In this document: positions 37,398 through 43,062 of the stretch, in pieces
How positions within the stretch are numbered: the first letter of the stretch is position 1
Layout of the letters: each line of letters opens with the position of its first letter
Source: Pseudomonadota bacterium
Lineage (GTDB): Bacteria; Pseudomonadota; Alphaproteobacteria; Sphingomonadales; SMXR01
NCBI GenBank assembly: GCA_022566895.1
Contig: JADFIA010000015.1
Location: forward strand, 1 to 43,062
DNA: 43,062 bases
Direction: 5' to 3'
The notes under the pieces: model-generated
What the model was told of the DNA's origin: nothing
What the model saw: the letters and a program-made list of their open reading frames with translations, nothing else
Databases searched by the model: none
Program-made: the position numbers and the translations under genes

Positions 37398-38102
37398 ATG
37401 ACCACCAACAGAAACATTCTGCTGTTACTCGGCGTTTTGGCCATCGCCTCTGCATTTGTCTTTAGGGGCTACCTACAAGACGAGCTTGTTGCGCCCGCTC
37501 CTGGCCTCGAAGTCCAAACAATTCGTTCAGATATTGATTTGATGCTTTCAAGTTCCAACCCTGATTTCCCTTCGAGGAAACTTGGGACCTGGCAAATTGA
37601 ATATCCGCCCGAGATAAACGAGAACAGTGAAGGAATACTAAAGGCTAAGTATGTAATTCCAGCGGCCGACCATCCTGATTCTAGGCTCTGGTGGGAGGTG
37701 GAATCGGGTGTCCTTTTGTCTCTAAGAGTCGATTCCAATTCTCTCGATATAAGTGAACCGAAAACCTTTGTGTTTAACGATTCCATCAACCCTGATTCTG
37801 AATCGATTGTGCCGCATCCCTGGGTGATTACACCGAAATCCGAAGGGCAATTTTTTATAATGCTCGATTTTTCATCAACAATTGAAGACTCGGTGTTCCC
37901 GGTCGAACTCGATGCAACAATCAATAATGAGCCCGCCGCCCTTGAAAATGGCGCGATGCTGACTTTGCCGATCAAGGTGACTACGATATTTGGAATATCC
38001 CAACGTACGTTTGAACTTATAAGATATGCCTTCATTATATTGGGTTTTGTTCTGACTCTCCCGTTCCTCAAAGGAAGATTCGAGAGAATCTTTGGCCGAT
38101 AA
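37398..38102 (+). CDS. Two-helix membrane protein of unknown function, inserted between gatB 3'-end copies
   Basis: The 234-residue product has a hydrophobic helix near the N-terminus ([17 protein letters not shown]) and another near the C-terminus ([20 protein letters not shown]). Between them are about 170 residues rich in strands, Ser, Asp and Pro, such as [18 protein letters not shown] and [18 protein letters not shown]. The middle is probably periplasmic. I recognise no family. The gene is clearly AT-richer than gatB and uses different codons. ATG 37398 follows GAGGCGAG. The last codons (Gly, Arg, stop) are written inside the right gatB repeat, so the cargo and the repeat are fused at the junction near 38093. 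A weak promoter may lie at 37352-37379. Confidence 0.72.
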   Translation: MTTNRNILLLLGVLAIASAFVFRGYLQDELVAPAPGLEVQTIRSDIDLMLSSSNPDFPSRKLGTWQIEYPPEINENSEGILKAKYVIPAADHPDSRLWWEVESGVLLSLRVDSNSLDISEPKTFVFNDSINPDSESIVPHPWVITPKSEGQFFIMLDFSSTIEDSVFPVELDATINNEPAALENGAMLTLPIKVTTIFGISQRTFELIRYAFIILGFVLTLPFLKGRFERIFGR

Positions 38103-38250
38103 CTCCACCCAGATCGAACAATACCGGGCCGGCAAGGACAAGGTCCTCGGCTTTTTCGTCGGCCAGGTCATGAAGGCCACCCAAGGCAAGGCCAACCCCA
38201 AGGTGGTCAACCAGCTGCTGACCAAAAAGCTGAAGGGGTAGGCGGCTCTT
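38093..38250 (+). pseudogene. Detached right copy of the gatB 3' end
   Basis: In the gatB frame this segment encodes [14 protein letters not shown], then [35 protein letters not shown] and a stop, without any frame damage, but it has no start codon or upstream gene body. It differs from the attached gatB end by five residues (P to S, L to I, A to Q, E to Q, A to T). The TQGKANP form is the one I remember as usual in GatB, so this copy may be the original gene end, displaced by an insertion. That point is inference. Confidence 0.85.
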
Positions 38251-38293
38251 TCACTGTCAAGCAAAAGCCAATTAGGTGACTCTTTGAAGGGAG

Positions 38294-39478
38294 CTACGTA
38301 GCATCTTTTGACAAAATTAGATCAATATTTTGGATCGCATCGGCGATGTACAGGTCAATCCGTCTTATTTCGCTCGTAAAACTTTGTAGATTTGATACAA
38401 GCTTTCGTTTCCCTTTGTTGAATTCCTTTTTTAATCTTGGAAGTGCAGCGATATTTTTGGCCAAACCTTCGACGGAATTCATGGATTCGTCGGTGGTATC
38501 CCGTAATCCCACAAGCGTTTCCTTGAAGTCTCTAAGTTCCTCCAAATCAACGAACTCCGGCGATTCCAAAAGAAGATTAACAAGGCCGTTTGTATTATCA
38601 GCCATGGATAAGTACGAATCGAAGATGTCAGACTCCGACGATTGATACTTGTCCGAGAATTCATCAAATGAGGAGGCGAGACGATCCGATATTTGCCTGG
38701 CCAAAGATGAAGGGATAGCAACAACATGGGCCGCCGCGAGATCTGCCTCTCTCTTCATATCTTGGCCTAATTTTACTATACCGTCTTGGATATCCTTCAT
38801 GGCTTCTACGAACTCGGCGCTGGCCTGTTGGTGCCCCTCGATGAAATCTAGAAATCCGAGATCTTCACTTTCGTCCTCCGTAACTAAAGCGGGTTGCTCC
38901 GTTTGATAATAAACAGCGGGAGCGGCTCGACTTTCATCATCAGGCTGCGTTGGAGGATCGCCAAGGATCAATGAAAGGTGGATAAACAGAAATTCCGAAA
39001 ACTGAGCCGTGTCTTCAAATTCCTTGTATAAAACCCCGTCGGCGCTTACCTGCTTTTTAAATGCTTTAACCGCCTCAAACTGCGTTGGGTCCAAATCTGA
39101 ATAGGGGGGGTTCGCTGTCTTAAAATAGACCATGACTCTGACGCTCTTTGGATCACTTTTGAAACGCTCAATGGCTCTTCCGTACTCCTCTACGGTTCCG
39201 GAAACAGCGTTCTCAGTCTCCGTGCCGATCCGATGCCAAACAATCAAAAGCAAGATGTCATAGTCGTCGGAAATGTGTTCATTGATTACTTGCTGTGCAT
39301 CATCAGCAGCACCGGGCGGCACGTCCGGTTTCCAATTAAGAATTTCAAGTCGTGCTCCAATAACTTTACCTATGGAACTGTTCCATTGCTTGACTACTTT
39401 CTCAGCCGCAGTTTTTTCAGCGTCAACATCTCCGGGGCCGACAAGAAAGATTTGATATGTAGTTATCGATTTGGGCAT
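38294..39478 (-). CDS. Stand-alone DUF4062-like protein with helical C-terminal half
   Basis: This 394-residue protein starts with a domain (about residues 5-175) that resembles DUF4062. YQIFLVGPGDVDAEKTAAEK is close to the family opening (VFVSSPGDV-type), with ISDDYDILLLIVWHRIGTET as the second core strand, then GTVEEYGRAIERF and VRVMVYFKTANPPYSD. An acidic linker (around residues 180-220) follows. The C-terminal half is long amphipathic helices, probably coiled coil, such as FVEAMKDIQDGIVKLGQDM and LKKEFNKGKRKLVSNLQS. DUF4062 is usually fused to STAND NTPase or effector modules in conflict systems; here neither ATPase nor nuclease motifs are seen. Composition is AT-richer than core genes. 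It is convergent with the gatB-flanked gene. Start ATG 39478 was chosen over a GTG-region upstream start. A defence role is inferred only. Confidence 0.62.
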   Translation of the reverse strand: MPKSITTYQIFLVGPGDVDAEKTAAEKVVKQWNSSIGKVIGARLEILNWKPDVPPGAADDAQQVINEHISDDYDILLLIVWHRIGTETENAVSGTVEEYGRAIERFKSDPKSVRVMVYFKTANPPYSDLDPTQFEAVKAFKKQVSADGVLYKEFEDTAQFSEFLFIHLSLILGDPPTQPDDESRAAPAVYYQTEQPALVTEDESEDLGFLDFIEGHQQASAEFVEAMKDIQDGIVKLGQDMKREADLAAAHVVAIPSSLARQISDRLASSFDEFSDKYQSSESDIFDSYLSMADNTNGLVNLLLESPEFVDLEELRDFKETLVGLRDTTDESMNSVEGLAKNIAALPRLKKEFNKGKRKLVSNLQSFTSEIRRIDLYIADAIQNIDLILSKDAT

Positions 39479-39589
39479 CTTTTCACTCAGGATATAATTA
39501 CTCCTACACTTATGTCTGTAGAAAACGAAGCAATCAATACTCAATGTTGCACGGCTCAAAGTGAAAGGGGGCGGCGGGAGTTCTCTACC

Positions 39590-39667
39590 TCACCCCTGCC
39601 GGAAATAGCGGCCCGGGGGCGAGCCGGTCGAGCGTTCGAAGAAGGCGATAAAGGCGCTGGGGCTGGT
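39590..39667 (-). pseudogene. Detached 3' end of an AraC-type regulator gene
   Basis: On the minus strand this stretch encodes PSAFIAFFERSTGSPPGRYF followed by RQG and a stop, which matches the C-terminus of the intact AraC-type protein encoded at 40255-40968 (PSAFIAAFKRSTGQSPGRYF). The nucleotide match to 40255-40332 covers 78 bp, ungapped, with 11 differences (about 86%). Upstream in this frame the similarity fades within ten codons, so only the end of the second recognition region remains. No complete second regulator is present. Confidence 0.8.
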
Positions 39668-39746
39668 GAAATCTGGCACTTTCGCCCAATTACGGATATG
39701 GTAGCGGCCGCCGCGCAATTTCCGGGAAAAGCTGAGGAGGGTGTCC

Positions 39747-40304
39747 ATGCAGAGCCGCCGCTTCGAACAGAAAAAGACCATTCTGGCCGGGCTGGTGTTG
39801 TTTCTCCTGATCGTCTGTATGAGCCTCGGTTCCATGTTATGGAGCGGCGCCGGCCCGCGGTTTCTGGTGGTCTTCGGTTTTCTTATGAGCCTCGTCGGAC
39901 TCCTGATCGGGCTTTACCTGCTGGTAAGAGCCGATTTTTCTCTCGAGATTTCGCCAGACGGTGTACGCGCCTGGGTGCTCGGCAGGGAGCTGGTCCCGTG
40001 GAGCGCAATCGACTCGATCGTTCCATTCGCGCCGCGGCTTGGCTCGAGGCCGCTTTTGACCCTCATCGAGCTGCGCTTTGTAGCGCCGCGGCCCGGCGCC
40101 CCGGGGATCGTCGGCGATCTGTTTCCCGGCTGGGCGGCCAAACAGACGAGCGAAAAGGCCCTGCTTAACGATCTGACCCTCAAGGCCTCCGGCCGCGAGA
40201 TCCTGGCGGCGCTCGAAGAAGGCCTGGCCGCCCATCGGGCCGCGGAAAGCCAATTCACACCGGCCGGAAATAGCGGCCCGGAGACTGGCCGGTCGAGCGT
40301 TTGA
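39747..40304 (+). CDS. Two-helix membrane protein with PH-like domain
   Basis: The 185-residue product has two hydrophobic helices (about residues 12-35 and 42-60). A domain follows with RADFSLEISPDGVRAWVLGR and ELVPWSAIDSIVPFAPRLG, the pattern of bacterial PH-like (STM3941-type) membrane proteins. A helical end comes from about residue 140. Function is unknown. ATG 39747 sits seven bases after a GAGGAGG site. The last 16 codons lie antisense to the 3' end of the downstream AraC-type gene, so the two genes overlap tail to tail by 50 bp. A detached copy of that AraC 3' end lies just upstream, so this gene is bracketed by direct repeats. Confidence 0.65.
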   Translation: MQSRRFEQKKTILAGLVLFLLIVCMSLGSMLWSGAGPRFLVVFGFLMSLVGLLIGLYLLVRADFSLEISPDGVRAWVLGRELVPWSAIDSIVPFAPRLGSRPLLTLIELRFVAPRPGAPGIVGDLFPGWAAKQTSEKALLNDLTLKASGREILAALEEGLAAHRAAESQFTPAGNSGPETGRSSV

Positions 40305-40968
40305 AGGCGGCGATAAAGGCGCTGGGGCCGGCAAAGCCGGTCTTGGTGGCGACCGTCGCCACCGGCATCCCTTCGTGCAGAAGCGTCATCGCGGTGAGCA
40401 GCCTCAGGCGCTGGCGCCAGGCCCCGAAGGTCAGCCCCGTATGATCCACGAACAGCCGGGCCAGGCTGCGCGGGCTGGCCCCGGCGAGGCTCGAGAAGGC
40501 CTCGAGGCGGCGGTTGTCCGCGGGATCCTTCACCAGCGCCCGGGTGACCTTTGCCAGACGCCGCTCCCGGGGCCGGGGCAGGAACCAGGGGGCCGGCTCG
40601 GCGGCCAGTATCTCGTCCATGATCACCGCCAAAAGACGCCTTCGGGGCGCCTCGGCCGGCGCTTCGCCGATCAGAATTGATAAGCGCAGAATGGCCTGGC
40701 GCAACAGCGGCGAGACCACAAACACATAAGGCTCAGGCGACAGCTGGGTGGCCATGCCCGGGCCGATGATAAGCCGGCGCAAGGGGACGGCGGCGGAGGG
40801 GCTCAGCCGGTGCCTGACCCCGGGCGGCATCCACAGCGCCCCAAGCGGCGGCAAAGCCCAGGTTCCGTGCGCCGTTGCGACCAGGGCCAGGCCGCTCGAT
40901 GCAGTGACCAGGCGGCCCCGTCGGTGGCTGCTCATCTGGCTTTGAGGTGGCAGTAAAAAGCGATTCAT
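40255..40968 (-). CDS. AraC-family transcriptional regulator
   Basis: The 237-residue product has a short cupin-like N-terminal part (GTWALPPLGALWMPPGVRHR) and the two-unit AraC helix-turn-helix domain at the C-terminus: LEAFSSLAGASPRSLARLFV near residues 153-172 and VATVATKTGFAGPSAFIAAF near residues 206-225, ending RSTGQSPGRYFRPV. This short form is the cupin-sensor type often controlling an efflux or membrane gene next door; the convergent PH-like gene is not an obvious target. Its 3' end is duplicated 665 bp downstream (39590-39667). The start has only a weak ribosome site, and an internal ATG at codon 12 is possible. Confidence 0.88.
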   Translation of the reverse strand: MNRFLLPPQSQMSSHRRGRLVTASSGLALVATAHGTWALPPLGALWMPPGVRHRLSPSAAVPLRRLIIGPGMATQLSPEPYVFVVSPLLRQAILRLSILIGEAPAEAPRRRLLAVIMDEILAAEPAPWFLPRPRERRLAKVTRALVKDPADNRRLEAFSSLAGASPRSLARLFVDHTGLTFGAWRQRLRLLTAMTLLHEGMPVATVATKTGFAGPSAFIAAFKRSTGQSPGRYFRPV

Positions 40969-41206
40969 CGCCGAAATATAGCAAAACAGCCATAAAAATG
41001 AAAGCTATGGCCGAAAGGCTATAGAGATCAAGGTTTGCGGCGGCACGGCGGGCAGGAAAAAGCCTGCCGCCATTCATTCAGCCAGGCGATGAAACCTGGG
41101 CCGGACGGCGGCGCCTAGGGGGCCCTTTGAGCGCCCTAGCGGAAGGCCGAAAAAAGGAGCAGCGCCGCGGCGCCGCATAAACCACCAAATTCCATATGTG
41201 ATCCAG

Positions 41207-41236
41207 CCAAAAGAGTCCGCTATTAGCCAAAAGCGG
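41207..41236. repeat. Left copy of a 30-bp hairpin sequence
   Basis: The 307-bp gap from 40969 to 41275 holds no gene that I can support. It contains the AraC-type gene's upstream region and this 30-bp sequence, which matches 41651-41680 at 27 of 30 positions. The hairpin here is degraded because the right arm has changed to AGCGGCGGC. It lies just after the stop of the small basic gene on the minus strand. Confidence 0.7.
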
Positions 41237-41275
41237 CGGCTTAGTGTCGTTTGACCACCTGACGATCCCCACCGC

Positions 41276-41521
41276 TTATCTCGATCTTGGGGCACCGCGC
41301 GTGGTCGCGGCCAGGTTGGGGATGTTCTTGCGCCTGGCGTTCTTCATGCCGCCACCGGGGGGCGACTTTGGGTCGAACTTTCTGGGATGAGGTTTGTCCT
41401 CGATCAGATCGGCGGGGGTCGGATTGGCGCCTGACTCATGCGCGTCATGAGGGGCCAACGCCGCCGCCTGGCGCTTCGCCAGTCTGGCCTTCTTCCGCGC
41501 CCGTGCCCTGGCCTTGCTCAT
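41276..41521 (-). CDS. Small basic protein of unknown function
   Basis: The 81-residue product starts MSKARARARKKARLAKRQAA, then ADLIEDKPHPRKFDPKSPPG and GGMKNARRKNIPNLAATTRG. It is highly basic at both ends, with a short acidic middle, and looks disordered; nucleic-acid or ribosome binding is possible but not shown. The ATG at 41521 follows a clear AGGGAGGG site, which favours this start over a longer in-frame one. Two copies of a 30-bp hairpin sequence flank the gene at 41207 and 41651. Confidence 0.6.
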   Translation of the reverse strand: MSKARARARKKARLAKRQAAALAPHDAHESGANPTPADLIEDKPHPRKFDPKSPPGGGMKNARRKNIPNLAATTRGAPRSR

Positions 41522-41653
41522 TACCGTGCCCTCCCTATCTGTCCCCGGGCTATCTGTCGCCGGCTGATTTCCTCTGAAACCCCTATGGTCATAATATCCC
41601 ATCCGGGGGGCAATCCCAATCGAAGGATTGGGCTGCCCATACATGCGGTAGCA

Positions 41654-41687
41654 AAAGAGTCCGCTTTTAGCCATAAGCGGACTCTTT
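41654..41687 (-). terminator. Rho-independent terminator after the TPR gene
   Basis: AAAGAGTCCGCTT (41654-41666) pairs perfectly with AAGCGGACTCTTT (41675-41687) around TTAGCCAT. On the minus strand the hairpin follows the TPR gene stop by four bases and runs into TTTT. A degraded relative is at 41207-41236. Confidence 0.87.
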
Positions 41688-41691
41688 GGCC

Positions 41692-43062
41692 TCAGCCCTC
41701 CACATAGCCTTCGCAGGTCTCGGGCCGCGGCGTCCAGGCCTCGGGAGCCGGGTTCGCCCCATTACAGACGGCCTTCAGGAACTTGTCGCGCTCAACATCC
41801 CTGCGGGCCTCGAAGATGGTCATGATCGGGCCGAAGTCGAGATCGGCGAACCGTTCCATCAGATAATGGTCCACATAATCCGGGCCGTAGCCCGCTTCGA
41901 CCGCCCGGCGCATCAATTCGAGACCCTCGTCGGCCCGCTCGCTGTAGAGCAAGAGGAATCCGCGATACCAGAGATCGCCCTCATCGGTCATGTTCGCGGC
42001 CGCACGATTATCAAGATAGGACAGGCTTAAATCGATCAGCTCTTTGGCCGCGGCAACATCTCCGGCTTCCTGTCGCGCCGCGATCATCGCCAATATGCTG
42101 GCGCCGCCGTAGGCTCCCACCTTGCCGGGCTGGTCTGGAATCATATCCCAGGCCGCCGCCAAATATTCGCGGGCTTTCGCCTCATCGCCGGCCACAAAGT
42201 AAACGCTGCCAAAAAAGGCCCGGGTAAAGGCATCATCCGGGGCCACTAGCGGCTCAAATTTGTCGACGATCGCGGTCGCAGCCTCGGGCCTTCCGGTCGC
42301 GAAATATGCGGTAACGGGGAACCAACCGAATCGGATTGCTTCCTCGTAGAGGCCGAAATGGCCTTCGATCAAGGTGGCAAAACCGTTACGCCCGCCATTA
42401 GAATTCTCATCGATGGCCAGAACCTCGAGCCAGGCCAGGGAGGCCTCGGCCAGGCGGCCCTCGTCTTCGAGCAAGTCGGCAATATGAAAGCCATGAAAAA
42501 GCGGGCTTAAGGAGCGCAGCCGCTCGACCAGCGGCCGTGCTTTCGCGATCATTTTGCGCTCACGATATTCAAAGGCAAGATTGTTGACCGACAGCCGCGA
42601 CAGGGGGTCGATGCGGACCGCCGCTTCGAGCATTTCGAGCTCCACGTCGTAACGGCCCAATTGACCGTTCAAGCTGGCCAGCCAGGCCTGCACGGTGGCG
42701 TAACTGGGGTTGAGCTCGAGGGCACGGCGCAAATAGGGCTCGCCGGCCAGAGGATCGCCTCCCTGCCACCAATAGAAACCCATGGCGGCCTGGGCCTCGG
42801 GCAGGTTCGGATCGAGCGCCAGGGCCCGCTCGGCCAGCGGCCGCGCCTTGGCCTGCATTTCAGCCGGAGGGTTGTTTAGAAAATCATATCCGGGCAGCAG
42901 CCCGTAGGTGATCGAAAGGCGGGCCATGGCCGGCACGTAATCGGGATCGATCTCCAGGGCCTTCTCGAATTGCTCGGCCGCCAGCGCCAGCGGCCCGCCG
43001 CCGCGTTTTTCCATCTCGTGGATACCTAGAAGATAGGCCTCGTAGGCCTCGGTATTGGCCGC
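41692..43062 (-). CDS. TPR-repeat protein, 5' part outside the window
   Basis: About 456 residues are visible and the frame stays open to the window edge, so the true start lies to the right. Near the edge the sequence TEAYEAYLLGIHEMEKRGG resembles the stretch that begins the TPR part of adenylate-cyclase-like or winged-helix TPR proteins. TPR units follow, for example AAEQFEKALEIDPDYVPAMA, RALALDPNLPEAQAAMGFYW and YLRRALELNPSYATVQAWLA. Less regular helical repeats run to the C-terminus, which ends ETCEGYVEG. TPR arrays bind partner proteins. An internal ATG at 43014 exists but would cut the first repeat. The missing N-terminal domain decides its role. Confidence 0.82.
   Translation of the reverse strand, partial: AANTEAYEAYLLGIHEMEKRGGGPLALAAEQFEKALEIDPDYVPAMARLSITYGLLPGYDFLNNPPAEMQAKARPLAERALALDPNLPEAQAAMGFYWWQGGDPLAGEPYLRRALELNPSYATVQAWLASLNGQLGRYDVELEMLEAAVRIDPLSRLSVNNLAFEYRERKMIAKARPLVERLRSLSPLFHGFHIADLLEDEGRLAEASLAWLEVLAIDENSNGGRNGFATLIEGHFGLYEEAIRFGWFPVTAYFATGRPEAATAIVDKFEPLVAPDDAFTRAFFGSVYFVAGDEAKAREYLAAAWDMIPDQPGKVGAYGGASILAMIAARQEAGDVAAAKELIDLSLSYLDNRAAANMTDEGDLWYRGFLLLYSERADEGLELMRRAVEAGYGPDYVDHYLMERFADLDFGPIMTIFEARRDVERDKFLKAVCNGANPAPEAWTPRPETCEGYVEG

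Noticed and set aside
37317-41690. An insertion sequence or integrative element with its own recombinase
   Set aside because: No transposase or integrase motif and no terminal inverted repeats were found; only direct repeats of host gene ends are present.

Overview
The window looks like a chromosomal segment of a GC-rich alphaproteobacterium, probably Rhodospirillales-like. The pointers are a divK-pleD pair, a DUF1489 gene, clpS-clpA, an alphaproteobacterial-style DinB with an N-terminal zinc ribbon, and a long housekeeping run rpmG-rnr-topA-dprA-plsY-pyrB-ruvX beside gatCAB. No transposase, integrase, CRISPR array or rRNA is visible. One tRNA gene, tRNA-Leu(GAG), is present. Taxonomy is inferred from gene content and order only.

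Layout. Positions 1-6.3 kb are a mixed metabolic region: a hairpin repeat with 7-bp periodicity, an SDR dehydrogenase, a GST-like protein, a PhnD-like binding protein, a probable decarboxylase relic, a conserved unknown, the biotin-carrying alpha subunit of an acyl-CoA carboxylase and an exported VOC-fold protein. Positions 6.3-19.3 kb hold mostly core genes: acylphosphatase, lipB, a short FliN-type protein, tRNA-Leu with a terminator, mgtE, DUF1489, panC, an N-acetylglucosaminidase-domain protein, a VWA/J-domain pair, clpS-clpA, a RidA-family gene, dinB and a HAD-like gene. An AT-richer orphan (16.8-17.3 kb) sits between ridA and dinB. Positions 19.5-21.3 kb carry divK-pleD (cell-cycle and c-di-GMP signalling).

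Positions 21.4-24.7 kb are an accessory block between pleD and rpmG: a DUF2306-type membrane protein divergent from an AraC-type regulator across an AT-rich spacer, then an ArsR/SRPBCC pair. Positions 24.8-33.9 kb form a minus-strand housekeeping series for translation, RNA decay, DNA topology, DNA uptake or recombination, phospholipid synthesis and pyrimidine synthesis. pyrC, which I would expect between pyrB and plsY, is absent there. gatCAB (34.0-37.3 kb) is transcribed divergently from that series.

The most unusual part is 37.2-41.7 kb. The last 158 bp of gatB, including its stop codon, occur again 925 bp downstream at about 92% identity and enclose one AT-rich gene for a two-helix membrane protein. 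Next come a stand-alone DUF4062-like protein with a helical C-terminal half, a detached copy of the 3' end of an AraC-type gene, a PH-like membrane protein and the intact AraC-type gene that matches the detached copy. A small basic protein gene then lies between two copies of a 30-bp hairpin sequence. So three single genes are each bracketed by a repeat of a neighbour's 3' end or terminator. This suggests stepwise gene acquisition or rearrangement at 3' ends without a visible recombinase. The DUF4062-like gene is a candidate for a defence or stress function, but its role is unproven. The window ends inside a TPR-repeat gene.
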